64,000 nucleotides of DNA from Omphalotus guepiniiformis (lineage: Eukaryota; Basidiomycota; Agaricomycetes; Agaricales; Omphalotaceae). Positions 11,130 to 23,751 of this stretch are shown here, one piece after another; the stretch's first letter is position 1; every line of letters starts with the position of its first letter. Location: assembly GCA_028554645.1 (NCBI GenBank), contig JAQOOI010000055.1, positions 1 to 64,000 on the forward strand, given 5' to 3'. The notes below the pieces were generated by a model. The model had not been told where the DNA came from. It made no database searches and worked only from the letters and a program-made list of their open reading frames with translations. The translations under genes and the position numbers were made by a program.

Positions 11130-14100
11130 TCAATAAACAGTGACACCTGATTGAGTTCCCGTGTATTGAGACTTCATATCGTCCATGTCACCAGCTTCAT
11201 CTTGACTCTTATAGTCATACTGTGAGATGCTGCCAAGGTCACTGGTACCAGTGACAGAGGAAGAACCGAAGGAAGGACGACGGCGCAGACGATCACTTTG
11301 TGAAAAGGCCAAGTTACTTGCACGATCACCACCAGTGGTGCTACCAACAACGCTGCTATTGTCGGTGACACTCGGACCAGCATCCTGAGAAATAATCGAG
11401 GACGCATAACTACCATACGCGCTACGTTTGGCACCGACTCCACGAGGTACGTTGGCACTGAAAGGACCCGTAGCGGTGAACATGGGTAGACCGGAGGAGT
11501 ATGTCGCTTGAGAACGAAGAGACTGTACGTCAGATGGGATGTACCCCAGAGCATCGTGAGTACGGTAGAAACTGGCATCGAAGCGACTAGGTGTGCCAGA
11601 ACGGCGTCCTATGTGATTCAATTGGTCAACGAGATAGTTTTGACACAGATCAGAATTAAGGAGAGCGTCCATCAGACATTATTCCACCCTGGGGTTGTCC
11701 TCCCATAAAGTCCCTAGCGTTAATCTCATGACGACGGAATTGGTCCATCGACTTGCCCAGAGATCGTCTAGGTTTGCTGAACTGAATCATACTAGGCTGC
11801 AAGTTACTCAGGGCGCCTTCGACGAGACAATTTGTCTCTTTATAGTGCGTAAGAAGGTAATGCCACAATGGGTGCTGTAGATCCCGAGATGTCAATAACA
11901 TATACCAGCAGATTATTTGATACACACTGACCTTGCTCAACACCTTGGGATTTCCAAGAATCACTACCCCATACTTTGCGCGCGTGAGAGCGACATTCAG
12001 TCGCCTGGGATCGTTCAAGAAACCGATACCCTGGTGCTCGTTACTCCTGACACAGCTGAGAATGATGTAGTCTTTCTCACGACCCTGGAAAGCATCAACA
12101 CTAGCCACTTCGATGTCCTTGTACAGGTCTTTCTTGAGCGAGCCATTGAACTGCATGTAGTTCACAATGAAGGAACGTTGACCTTCGTACGGGGTGACCA
12201 CACCAATCTGCGCCGGGACAACGCCCGACTTGAAGAACTTGGTAACAATCTTCTCAACGTTAGAAGCTTCCGTCCTGAAAACATACAAAAAGTTAAAGTA
12301 GAACATAGAATAGAAATCAATCATAATGTTTACCTATTCAAGAAGGAAGTACCACTGCTAGAAATCTCCTCCTGGCCGAGATTCTGGTAGAAAAACATGG
12401 GTGTATCAGGCACCGGCCAGGGGAAATCGACGTTCTTCCTCAAGCGTTCAGGGGCGGTCACACCATTCTGGAGCGAACCCTCATAGAACATGTTGGAAGG
12501 GAATTCGGAAAGACAGGGGTGCATACGATATTGCACCTGCAAACGGATAGGCCTGTTACCCAGAATGACAAGACGTTCGAAGAGAGATTGGGTAAGGCCC
12601 GCGCGCGCTGCCTTCTTGTTCATGATAACAGGACCGAGCTGTTGGTGGTCGCCAACGAGTACGACTTGTTTACAACCCAAGACGAGAGGGATCATACATT
12701 CTATGAAAACACGAAATTAGCATACACTTTGAATTGCAGGGAAAAGATGAACGAACCTGGTTCAGCTGCCTGAGTAGCCTCATCAATCAACACAGTCCGG
12801 AACTTCAATTTGCTCAACCTCGGGTCGCCTGCACCAACACATGTGCAACAAATAACGTCGGCAGCGCTCAAAATCTCCTTCTCGCACTGCCTGATCAGAG
12901 TCTTATACTTCCTCTCATCATTGCTACTCAGCTCTCCCTGCTCATTCTTCAGCATGATCAATTTCTGTAGCTCGACATGAGTGGTGCTGTTGGCAACTTG
13001 CTGGTGCAGCGTGAGGAAAGCAACGCTAGAGTCCAAAGCCTCTCTTGACTTGGCCGTCAGACGGACCACCTTGAGGCCGGTCGCGTGGATCTTCTCGGTG
13101 AGCTGGTCAACAGCTACATTGGACGGGGCACAAACCAGGACCTGGTCTGGGTTCATCTTCGCGAGATGATAAACGATGGACGCAGAAGTGACCGTTTTCC
13201 CTGTACCGGGAGGTCCCTGAATGAGACTAATGGGCTTCTGCAGAACGCTCTTGACTGCAAACATTTGAGAGTGGTTGAGTTCGGGAAGTCCAGGAGCAGA
13301 GAAACGCTTCGGCATCTGAGTGCGAAGCGTCTGAGGTTCCAGTTCGTGCCCAAGGAGTTTGTGGTACTATATACAACTGATGAGTGAACGGATGCGATTT
13401 GACAAGGGCACACAAAAACTCACAATATAGCCGCTAACGCTCTTCTCATCTACGGCGAATGTCTTCATAGCGAGCTGCATCCTATCAAAGCTGGTGGACT
13501 TCCAAACAAAGTCGGCGGCAAAGTTATGGGTGCACTCTGAAGGTACACCTTCGGTTCTACGCAATTCAAGCCCGACCTCGTCTGACACGTCTATTGGAAA
13601 ATCAGATAGAGTTAACATAAACAAAATGAGATTAACTCACTGTTGGGAATCTTGATGACATGCCCGACACCTTCCCAAGCCTTGTGAAGCTCACCCGAAT
13701 ATCTCAAGCGTAACTCGTCGCCCACAGCCAGCCTAACTTCACCACTCTCCAATTTCGGCAAGCAGAACCAGGCAACACGCTTCTGATTCAGACCTAAATC
13801 CCACCGGACAGTGATGTCAGTCTGAGTTTGACTCTCCTTGAGCCGCTTGTCGTAGTCAGCCTCGATCTTAACGAGAGGTCCGAAGATATTCTGATATTGA
13901 TACGCATCCTCGTAGCGGAGGAGGATAGGCAGAGGGTCGTCATCAACACCTGGCTTTTCGAGGTCTTCTAGGGTAGCATTGGCATTCTCACGCCAGAGAT
14001 CTTCAAGGCGGTTGATTTGTGAAAACGAAATCTGGCGAGAGCGCAACTGTTCGGTTTCGCTCGGGGGCTTGACGAGCCAGGAAAGGAAGGATCTGTCATC

Positions 14101-14811
14101 TATGAGAGGGGCCCACAGAGCAGCATTCCATTGAATTTCCTTGGAAATAGCAGCACAAGGTTGTCGACCGATATGAGTCACTCTGCGGATGCGAGGAATG
14201 ATGGCAACAACTCACCGACACAATAGGACGACGACGGTGTCACTTTTAGCTGGAATGAAACCAAGCATGAAGACATTCTTGCTACCACAGTTGTAGCATT
14301 CCGGAGTAGTCTCTCCCAGAGGACTCTCGGCATGCAAGATGACTTCCTTGTGTTTGGCGCGCACTAGATGATTCACAATATGGGATGCGGAAGTGTTTCC
14401 ACGAGAGTTGCAAAACCATTTCGAGCAAACAAGACATTTGACAACTGAAGCAGGTGAATGAATCCCGCAATAACTATTGGAAGACCAAAATCAGCACCAA
14501 ACGTATAGATGCGAGTCTGCTACTACATCCAAGGCATACCTGCAAGCATGTGGGGGAAGGTCAACCGCGCCTTCATCTTTCAAGTCATCTAATACTGCAT
14601 CAAAGTCTTCATCTATCCCATTGCGAACGGAATTAGCTTGTCCGTCATTTGCAGCAGAACTTCGGTCATCTACAATCGAGAGACCCGACAGATCAACTGA
14701 AGATGCATTGTCTTGAGTATTTGCGGTGTATATCGAGGATGTATCGTCTACAACGCCTATTCCTCCGTAGGAAGAAGCAGAGTCGTATTGAAAATTGTCG
14801 AAGGAATCCAT
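11130..14811 (-). CDS. UPF1: UPF1/NAM7 RNA helicase of nonsense-mediated decay
   Basis: UPF1 is the ATP-dependent RNA helicase that drives nonsense-mediated mRNA decay with UPF2 and UPF3 in the cytoplasm. Nine exons fit GT-AG rules: 14540-14811, 14216-14473, 13641-14182, 13424-13590, 12757-13366, 12334-12700, 11932-12274, 11688-11874 and 11130-11608. They total 3225 nt (1074 residues), the usual UPF1 length. The N-terminal Cys/His domain is complete ([47 protein letters not shown]). The superfamily 1 helicase core shows Walker A GPPGTGKT (about residue 464), [11 protein letters not shown], the DEATQ box, [38 protein letters not shown] and LNVALTRAK. The C-terminal 150 residues are Ser/Gln-rich, as is common in UPF1 tails. 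No frameshift is needed anywhere. The start [10 protein letters not shown] is the first ATG of the acidic N-terminal exon. Confidence 0.96.
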
Positions 14812-15559
14812 GGTGGTTGTAGGTGCTTGATGATGTATGTACTCTGAGTAAGTACCTCGGCAGCCTCTATGACAAATATATGTAAATAGCCGCCTTCCCC
14901 GCCTTTCTCGGTTCTTCTCGACCTCCACTGGCAGATGGCTCAGAATGTCAGAGTTTTGTGTTTCTACGGGAGCAGCTGCGCACGGAAAGCGGTAAAACTT
15001 GACTGCTTCTGCGTAAAAAGTATTTTTACAACTTGGTATGTCAGTGCCTGGTGAAATTAAAAACATTTACTGGCAGCTTCCATTTTTGATGGTCCGTAGT
15101 ACGGTCGCTCTGCATTTGGACTCGAGGGCTCTCAAGCTATGTACAGGTTGCTAACGACCGACGACGGAGGCTCAAAAAAACAATTGGATTTGTTGATGAA
15201 CCAGAAAACAACAAAAGCCTTATTTGTACACGCGAAATTCTTATTGTTCGCGTTCACATTGTACTCACTTTTTAGTTACGTGTACAAACCTCGAGAACAA
15301 TGCCTGCGCTTTCGAATCACTTGTATAAGAGGGTAAGCACCGTGCAGCCTTGGAAATACTTACTCTTTTACTCATCTTTTGACCTTTGGCTTTTGGGTCC
15401 TTGACTTTCACTCTCTAGACGTTCATTTTACGACTACACTGGTGCTGGGACACCCCATCTCTAAACAACTTACGAAACGTTTATCGACTTTCTTCACGTC
15501 TTCTGCCCAGTGTATCCCTAAACATCTCGGAAATCTAATTCCTGAAAACTTTCATCAAT
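14812..15559. promoter_or_regulatory. Divergent promoter region of UPF1 and the membrane-protein gene
   Basis: About 750 bp separate the UPF1 start (minus) from the membrane-protein start (plus), so both promoters should lie here. The half nearest the plus gene (15360-15559) is pyrimidine-rich. I see no obvious TATA element close to either start. Its promoter role is inferred from position only. Confidence 0.4.
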
Positions 15560-16806
15560 ATGGTTCCTCCCCGTGGTTGTGAGTACTGAGTCATGCGGCT
15601 TGCATTCACTTCCGAGTCGTATATTAATCTAATTCCTGCTAGACATTTTCATCGGTCTCAATGTCGTTCGTGCATTGAGCATTGTTGGCTTGCTACTCGT
15701 ATTCTCGAGCAGCATCGAAGTCATGGTCACGAACATCAAGGCTGTAAATGCCTTCCAAGCCAACAAGAATAGCACAGACTCAATGTTAGACTGCGACTAC
15801 ATTGAGTGAGTTGCCCTTCATACATCATTTCTTCGAAAGCCATACTCACAAACTCGTTTAGAGGTAGCACCATTCCGAATCAGGCCGCAGGTGTTTTCTG
15901 GGCCATCGTTTCCACTCTTCTAGTCATCTTCCAAACAATCATCTTACTGCGTAAGCTATAAATTCATCATCATTTTTTGTACCATGCTGACCGTACCGCA
16001 CAGTATCCGAATGCAGCTGGCCATTGTCTTTCTTCGACCGCTTCTTCCCCGTCCTCGGATCCAACTTCGGTCTCGGCGCTCTTGGAATCTTTCAATGCCT
16101 GTACGTACCCATCTATTCTTCCTTCCTGATTGATGATTTACAAAGGTGTTTGCTTTACAGAATCGGAGCTCAAATCCTATCACACCACGTAGACAAATTC
16201 ACCTTAGTCTCCGCCTTCTTCCTATTCTCTATCGGCTGTCTCAACATGCTTCTCGGCCTCATCTTCCGCGAGTCAGCCAAAGAAAAACGTTCCATCAAAA
16301 TATGGCGCAACAACTCCAAGAACATCCTCCCTAGCACTACCAACGACACCCGCCCCGTCTTCGTCAACTCCCCAGCATTCGTCTCGAATATGTTCACCGG
16401 AGGCAGCTCTAGCACGATGAACGAGAAAGCACAGTCGCCATCCGAGTTTGGTACTTGGAGTAGTACAGACAAGGCCGGATTCGGGTTCGGAAGGCAAGGA
16501 GAGAAAGCTGCTGGGTTGAAGGGATTCATTCTTCGTGTACCTGAGGAAACTCTACCGAGATACGCTTCACCTACACCTCCCCCTGCTCCTACCGCCCCTG
16601 CCTCGCTCAGCAGGAACAAATCGACGAGAACCTCAACGTCTAGCTTTGCCTCTCCTGGTCCCATTCGTCATAGCGTGCAAAGTGCTTCGCACTACGAGGG
16701 TGAGGAAGAAGAGGAGGAGGAAGAGGAGGAGGAAGAACACTCCTCTCATCATACCAATGCTCAAGGACAAAGCCACATGTTCAAATCGAGCCCCACCGCA
16801 CTATGA
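15560..16806 (+). CDS. Multi-pass membrane protein resembling the fungal DUF7598 family
   Basis: Five exons join in frame (15560-15578, 15643-15805, 15862-15950, 16004-16100, 16161-16806), giving 337 residues. Four hydrophobic stretches lie in the first 170 residues: YIFIGLNVVRALSIVGLLLV, AGVFWAIVSTLLVIFQTIIL, NFGLGALGIFQCLIGAQ and FTLVSAFFLFSIGCLNMLLG. A loop NKNSTDSMLDCDYIEGS may be extracellular and carries an NxS/T site. The C-terminal half is cytoplasmic-looking, with Ser/Thr/Pro-rich sequence, PTPPPAPTAPA, and a long glutamate run near residue 312. The short first exon (MVPPRG) and the membrane arrangement match what I recall of basidiomycete DUF7598 proteins; a profile search would settle it. 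Function is unknown. Confidence 0.72.
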
Positions 16807-17641
16807 TTGCCACTAGATGGACTGGCAGCATGCAGGCCTTGCCTAGCCTAACCCACATCTCTTTCGGACGGTTTTGATCTACCCATGGACTTCCTTACGT
16901 CTCTGACTGAGTAACGTTCGTTTATGCTCGGCACGATATATTACAGGCAGTCTTAATAGTGCTTTCTCTTAGCTTAGCATTTATTGTATTTCGTTTTCTT
17001 TTCTGTATATCTTGGGATTTTAGGGCTCTATGTAGTCCTCGCTGTAGCAAATAGTTTCTCTGCAATAATAGCATCTAGCATGCACATTCGAGATCAGTAT
17101 CATATTCTTTGAACATTTTCGCTTCTTTGCAACGCGGTTCTTTCTGAGCTGTTACCTATGTAGAAGCGCGACCTCGTGTAGCACTGCGGGAGACCATGAG
17201 GGCACATTTGTGATAAAATTTAATGCAGACTCAAAAACCACAAGCACACACAGTGGACGAAAATGAAGGAAATCGATTTGGGGAATGAAGAACAGAGCAC
17301 ATTTTGTAACCAAAGATGTAGGTATAGGGCTCAATATGGCACATTTTTTTGTATGTAAACACCAAGAAGGACAGAACAGAACAGATAAATGGACGATCAT
17401 TCGGTACCGTGAAAGAGAGAGACCAAGGAAGCAAGGAAGCAAGAATTTAAACGTGACCACACAGGGGAGCTAAGCTTTTCTTCATGAGCGAGTAGATAAG
17501 TCAGCCAAAATGCTGACCAGCAAAGGCATTGGCAGCAAGGATTGAAATAGCCAAAGTGCCTTAAACACTGTTGATTGATACAACATGAGCTCGATTGAAA
17601 TAAACGGTTGGAAGAACAGCATACAAACACAAGCAACAAAG
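16807..17641. other. Intergenic region
   Basis: This is the 3' flank of the membrane-protein gene and the downstream flank of the small minus-strand gene. AT-rich sequence with several in-frame stops on both strands; no gene supported. Confidence 0.35.
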
Positions 17642-17746
17642 TCACTGAGGTTCACAATGTTCTGCAGTTATAGCGAGGATGTGATTCACAATAAACTGAA
17701 TAATCAGGAATTCCAGAAGTCTGAAGCACAGGTCCTATGAATAAAT

Positions 17747-18193
17747 TTATACGAGCTGACTTTCAGCGCTGTATTTGTCGTTGAAGGGAGGTTCAGAACT
17801 CACGTAGATCGACCTATAATTTTCTCTACGATGATTCTCAGCGTCTCTGGCATCATCGGCGACAGGTACTTGCAGGTGTTCTGCTTCAGCCTATGTATTT
17901 AGTGTAGGCGTCGATTGTCATTAAAAATTCCGTTGTAAATTGTGACAACACACAAACCCCGTCTTCAAGTGGTGCCATGGCGGGGGGCGGCAGGTCCACT
18001 GGTTGATCTCCTGCAATTGGGGCAATTATATTCTGCTCGGCACCAGGGTCTTCATCTTTAGTTTGAGCGAGTTCCCTGCGCTTGAATGGGTGGTAACGAA
18101 GGGTTTGCTTTGAATATCGAGATGGACTGCAAGCAATGTATGTTCAAAAAGTGTGTGTGGTACGACAATCATCTGAAAAATCACTCACGGCAT
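17747..18193 (-). CDS. Small hypothetical protein, three exons
   Basis: A short gene can be built from exons 18189-18193 (ATGCC), 17958-18126 and 17747-17890, with consensus introns (gtgagt...gcag, gtttgt...atag). It encodes about 105 residues beginning MPPSRYSKQTLRYHPFKRRE, then an acidic, proline-rich middle (AGDQPVDLPPPAMAPLEDG). A second consensus donor (gtgagt) after SIY at 17804 and an acceptor at 17735 permit an alternative last exon, 17642-17734. That form gives 117 residues with a hydrophobic end (LCFRLLEFLIIQFIVNHILA) resembling a tail anchor. Both versions keep frame. No family recognised; the exon-intron periodicity is the evidence. Confidence 0.4.
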
Positions 18194-18960
18194 GATCAAC
18201 AACAACTAGGACACAAAAGAGACCAGTAAGAGCAAGCTAGTGGTTGTTGCAAGTGGTAGAAGGCCAAAGAAGAAACAGGAGGGTCATTCGTAGTCGATGC
18301 AAGTTCCAACTAAGCGGAGAACCTAAAAGTGATCAACCAATCACCAATATGAAAGGTGTGCAACAACAAAGGTGACAAACTCTGCCACTATCCTCTTCAA
18401 TAACCTCTGTTTAGTTCTACAATTAATAGATCATATCAGGTTGTCTGGAGAATCAGGAGACATAAGTCCTTTATGCTCTCAAAACTCCTGTGAAATGTGT
18501 ACGTGCATACAAGCAGTTCCAGCAGTTGGGCGCAAGGGGACTGTGCAAAGCCTAATTTTTTAGCCTGTCACCGAGCTAGAAGAACCTCTTCATAACAACA
18601 TCCTATGTTTCAGCCAGCTGCAACAATTCAAGCTATCCGGCAGACCCTACTCATGCAATAGCTGTCCAACCAAAAAGAAGGCAAAACACACCCGCAGAAG
18701 TGGTACCGCTCAGAGAAACTTCAGATCTGTTCTATTGGTAGCTTTTTTAGGTGTCCTCTCCACGAGTTTGATGTATTTTATACTGCAATTCTAGGTTCCC
18801 GAGGTTTACAGTGGTGCCAAGCCACCCAACGTCGGGTTGAGTGTGTCATGCACGTGACAGCAAACAATGAGTCACTGAGTAGCAAGGTAAAATGTTCTTG
18901 ATTCTGCATGTGTATCTTGACAGAATGTTATACCTCATCATCAACAATACAAGAGTGCAT
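18194..18960. other. Intergenic flank of the transposon nest
   Basis: About 770 bp between the last left-arm gene and the first LTR. It is AT-rich with no long frame; one 63-codon frame at 18372-18563 has no recognisable content. Confidence 0.35.
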
Positions 18961-20803
18961 TGTTGCGTCAAAAAGCCTTTCAGTACTGAAATCTATCAGA
19001 TTGAAGTAAATATTGGATGTTCAAACATTGGAAACTGAACATTAAGGACTAGAGCCATCCCAGACTGCTAGTTATGACATGAAACATACTTGTATTCACA
19101 ATGCCTAAGTGTAGTGATTGCTACAGTACTGAATTGAGTGCTAAGCAACTGTGACCCATGGGTTATATAAAGAGATACTAGTTATGCCTCTCCAGATGTG
19201 TTGGAATTCCAATGTTCCATACCAGATTGAGTTGGTCAGACCCACCCTCTAATAACTAGAGACTCTACCAAGTATTGTTGACTGTAATCCAAGGGGTTGA
19301 TGGATTTTCACTTCAATTGAACAACTATCTAAGTCCTTTGGACTGACCAAAAGTTCCAGCTGGTCTTGCTAACTAAGTTGGCACTATAAGATTGAATGCT
19401 CAGAATATGGGCAATCCTGAAGATTGTATTACCAGAAAAATATTGTACATTGAGTACTATGTGAACATGATGTCACTAAGATGAAATGCCAATCTGTGTA
19501 ATAAAAGAAGTAGATTCTAAGTTACATCTGCACAAATGAGTTAGATACTCAATACTCATGATGGAAGGAGTTAGATACTGAAAATGAGTATCTCTCTGGA
19601 TCTGAGTATCTCTCTGAAATTCAGGAACCCTCTGAACTTGATGAAAGATCAAGGCACTCTAATTGGAGGTCTTAGACAAAACTATGGGATAGAATACTGT
19701 CCTAGGAGAAGCTGAGAGCTATCCTAAACAAGAAATATAACCTGAGTACAAATCTGACCAAAAAAAGATGTACAGGGGTAAGACTTGAAATAAACAGTTA
19801 CTGTACCTTACTGTGGCTGATAGAAATGATGAAGCATGGTCTAGATAAGCTCTAGAGCTTCTACACAACTTCTAATGCTGCCCTAGTAGAGGAGAATGTG
19901 CCAATTTTGGAGAAACTTATAGGGAACCAGATTTGCAATGCACTGAGGAGAATGTCAACTGTCATGATACTGGTTGCTATTTACATGTTCTGGACCTTTA
20001 TTTAGATACCCTGGGTACACCCTAACACACCTAGAACACGGACAAAGCAATATATTTCTGATTTTATACCAATCTATACCCAAAGTTCCTACATTTTGAC
20101 TATCTAACTGGAAAATTATCTAGAAAACTACCTAAAAAGAATCCAATCTCTGCTCAATTGATACTTACTTATTTTTGACTCATTTACTGTTCAGATTACT
20201 CTTTTAATTTCGAGATATATGTTTGATTTTATGATTTAGTATATATAGCTTACAGAGTATCTATTTAGATTTTCTTAAGCTAGTACTGCCCAAAGCTACA
20301 AGCCAAAGCAGGAAACCCTTCTTAGACAAAATATAGCCTGGCTCTTTAGAGTTCAGTTCGAGAAATATCCAGTTGTGAAAACTTCTGTAAAGTCCCTTGT
20401 GGCAGATAAATTGAAAGAGATACTGAATCTTTGCTGAAACTGCTGTTCTGTCTGTGCTGAAACTGCCTGCTGAAACTGTCTGTGCTGCATCTGAAACTGT
20501 TTCCTGCATTGTCGTCTGACCATTGGATCAAGTTTAACTTCAAGATTGATTGTCCTGAATCTCTCCTGAACCCTGAAAACCACACTTGCCTTCTGTCTGA
20601 ATTTTGTGTTTTGAGATACCTCTGCCATTTTTCATCCAGATTGAGAGAAAGACATCTGTAACCCTGCAGATTCAAGTTCAATTGTTGTGTCTAACTGTGC
20701 AGAATCTCTGACAATGCCAGTCACACCTCACCCCATCATTTTTGATTTGAGTTAGTTTGTGCTCAATTTGAGTATCTCTCTCGTTCATTTCAGAGTCACT
20801 ACA
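18961..20803 (+). repeat. Solo LTR of the Ty3/gypsy-type family (copy 1, most diverged)
   Basis: An LTR of 1843 bp begins TGTTGCGTCAAAAAGCC and ends TCACTACA, matching four other copies in the window. It differs from the others at many scattered bases and small indels, so it is the oldest copy. No internal retrotransposon sequence follows; 39 bp later another LTR begins. I find no exact 5-bp target duplication (TGCAT on the left, GTGTT on the right). The LTR contains several GAGTTAGATACTC-like motifs around 19538-19620. Confidence 0.85.
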
Positions 20804-20971
20804 GTGTTTGAAATTCATGACAGAGTCCAACATCCGAGCCGGTGTTGCGTCAAAAAGCCTTTCAGTACTGAAATCTATCAGATTGAAGTAAATATGGAAT
20901 GTTCAAGCATTGGAAACTGAACATAAAGGACTAGAGTCACCCCAGACTGCTAGTTAAGACTTGGACTGTCA

Positions 20972-20993
20972 GCCTGCATCACGGGATGCAGGC
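20972..20993 (-). repeat. Subterminal hairpin of the non-autonomous Helitron-like copy
   Basis: Perfect 9-bp inverted repeat GCCTGCATC / GATGCAGGC around a 4-base loop, 11 bp from the element boundary. The same hairpin occurs at 58081-58102 in the autonomous copy. Terminal hairpins of this kind act in 3'-end recognition in rolling-circle transposons. Confidence 0.75.
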
Positions 20994-21990
20994 GGGAACG
21001 AATTCAGTTTTGGCAGCACATCTGTGCATGCAATACAGACAAAACTGTCACTGGACACAATTTAACATAAAATCTGAGAAAATGCTAAACATATATTGAA
21101 TCAATACCAAAATTTTTCATCATTTTTTTTGCTACTAATACTAAAATTATGTTCAAATTATAGTAAATTGTATCAACACAATACCTTCATTTCTACAACA
21201 TCAAACACAGTTATTTACAGTGAACAGATCTTGAACAAATATCAAAAATCATTTATCATAAATTCCATAAAATCTTATCATTATTTTTGGGAAAAGTGTT
21301 TAAAATAAATATTGAATTTTGGATGCAATTATGTTAATCAAGATCATGATTGTTTCATCATAAAATACAGAGACAAATGGAAAAGGTGTGTGGAAACTAT
21401 GCTAAAGCAATTCAAAATCAATTCAGAATAATAGACAGGATATTACTGTGAACTTATGCCCAACAAATGTGAAACTAATGTTAAATGTTTCTAAAGTAAC
21501 ATTCATGTTTTGCTTGTGCAAATATACTGAAGATATGCTGAACAAATAAGATATATTCAGAGTTAAATACAGAGAGAAATAGAATAGATGTGTGAAAAAT
21601 ATGCTAAACCAATTTAAAATTGATTCAGAATAACAGACAGAAAATTACTGTGAACTTATGCTAAACATATGTGAAAGTAATGTTAAATTTCTAATGGTAA
21701 AATTTATGTTTTGGTTATTCATATATACTAGCTATATGTTGAACAAATAAGAAAACTATGATAAACAGGATCATTTATGTATATAGTCTGTGTATATGGA
21801 TACAGTTGTACATTAGGTGAATTCATCTTGCATATCCCATGTGTATACATCCAGGATGCATCTGCATGGACCTAGTAGATGGACACTGATATCTCTGTAT
21901 ACAGAACAGAGGGGTTAATATATACAAACTTGTGTACAGAAGGTGTTTCCAAGGTGAGGTATATACAGACAAGGTATACACCCATATAAA

Positions 21991-22583
21991 CTCTGTATAC
22001 ACCCTGTATACATGTCACCCTGTATACCTGTATACACTCTGTATACACCTGTGTACACCCTGTATACACCCTGTATACACCCTGTATACACTCTGTATAC
22101 ACCCTGTATGCACTCTGTATGCACTCTGTATGCACTCTGTATGCACTCTGTATCCACCCTGTATGCACTCTGTATCCACCCTGTTTCCACCCTGTATCCA
22201 CCCTGTATGCACTCTGTATGCACTCTGTATACACTCTGTATGCACCCTGTATGCACCCTGTATCCACTCTGTATGCACCCTGTATACATCCTGTATACAC
22301 TCTGTATCCAGCCTGACCCTGTATACACCCTGTATACACCCTGTATACACCCTGTATACACCCTGTATACACCCTGTATACACCCTGTATACACCCTGTA
22401 TACACCCTGTATGCACCCTGTATGCACCCTGTATGCACCCTGTATACACCCTGTATGCATCCTGTATACACCCTGTATGCACTCTGTATGCACTCTGTAT
22501 GCACCCTGTATACATCTCACCCTGTATACACCCTGTAGTACACCCTGTAGACCTGTATACACCCTATATACACTCTATACATT
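21991..22583 (+). repeat. 11-bp minisatellite block 1 (TGTATVCACYC units)
   Basis: About 50 head-to-tail copies of an 11-bp unit, TGTATACACCC, with variants TGTATGCACTC and TGTATCCACCC. The array is interrupted by a short GCCTGACCC segment at 22310-22320. Because 11 is not a multiple of three, every frame reads the same 11-residue cycle, which explains the long open frames on both strands. I reject these as genes. Confidence 0.95.
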
Positions 22584-22888
22584 ATTTTTGAGAAAATTGT
22601 TTAAAATAAATATTGAATTTTGGATGCAATTATGTTAATCAAGATCATGATTGTTTCATCATAAAATACAGAGACAAATGGAAAAGGTGTGTGGAAACTA
22701 TGCTAAAGCAATTCAAAATCAATTCAGAATAACAGACAGGATATTACTGTGAACTTATGCTAAACAAATGTGAAACTAATGTTAAATGTTTCTAAAATAA
22801 CATTCATGTTTTGCTTGTGCAAATATACTGAAGATATGCTGAACAAATAAGATATATTCAGAGTTAAATACAGAGAGAAATAGAATAG

Positions 22889-23026
22889 CACTGCAAACAA
22901 TTCAACATAAATTCCATGGGAAAATGTTAAAAATATGGTGAAATTACATCAAAAGTTTAATTTTCATGTTATTTCACCATATTTGTAATATTTTTCTGTG
23001 GGATTGATGTTGAATTCTTGGCGGTG
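22889..23026. mobile_element. 138-bp MITE with TAG target duplication (left copy)
   Basis: A palindromic insert starts CACTGCAAACAATTCAACAT and ends GTTGAATTCTTGGCGGTG, flanked by TAG on both sides. The sister unit of the host element lacks it (AATAGAATAGATGTGTG continuous near 21580-21590), so this is an insertion with a 3-bp duplication. Its termini resemble those of the surrounding CACTA-like element. It is also present at 55603-55740. Confidence 0.85.
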
Positions 23027-23420
23027 TAGATGTGTGAAAAATATGCTAAACCAATTTAAAATTGATCCAGAATAACAGACAGAAAATTACTGTGAACTTA
23101 TGCTAAACATATGTGAAAGTAATGTTAAATATCTGATGGTAAAATTTATGTTTTGGTTGTTCATATATACTGGCTATATGTTAAACAAATAACAAAGCTA
23201 TGGTAAACAGGATCATTTATGTATATAGTCTGTGTATATGGACACAGTTGTACATTAGGTGAATTCATCTTGCATATCTCATGTGTATACATCCAGGATG
23301 CATCTGCATGGACCTAGTAGATGGACACTGACATCTCTGTATACAGAACATAGGGGTTAATATATACAAACTTGCGTACAGAAGATGTTTCCAAGGTGAG
23401 GTATATACAGACAAGGTATA

Positions 23421-23751
23421 CACCCATATACACTCTGTATACACACTGTATACACTCCCACCTGTATACACCCTGTATACACCCTGTATACACCCTGTAT
23501 ACACTCTGTATACACTCTGTATGCACTCTGTATACACCCTGTATGCACTCTGTATACACTCTGTATGCACTCTGTATACACTCTGTATGCACCCTGTATA
23601 CACCCTGTATCCACCCTGTATCCACCCTGTATCCACCCTGTATACACTCTGTATACATCCTGTATACATGTCATCCTGTATACCTGTATACACCCTGTAC
23701 ATCTGTCACCCTGTATACAGACAGTGTGTATACAGGTGTACAGAGTGTATA
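23421..23751 (+). repeat. 11-bp minisatellite block 2
   Basis: About 28 units of the same TGTATVCACYC repeat, shorter than block 1 and with mostly TGTATACACCC and TGTATACACTC variants. It abuts the right terminal inverted repeat of the CACTA-like element. Confidence 0.93.

Noticed and set aside
21872..22638. Long overlapping open frames on both strands (about 210 codons) in minisatellite block 1
   Set aside because: All frames give the same 11-residue cycle because of the 11-bp unit; no start context, composition or conservation argues for a protein.
21991..23751. CRISPR-like regular repeat array
   Set aside because: Units are contiguous 11-mers without spacers, in a eukaryotic genome, with no cas genes.
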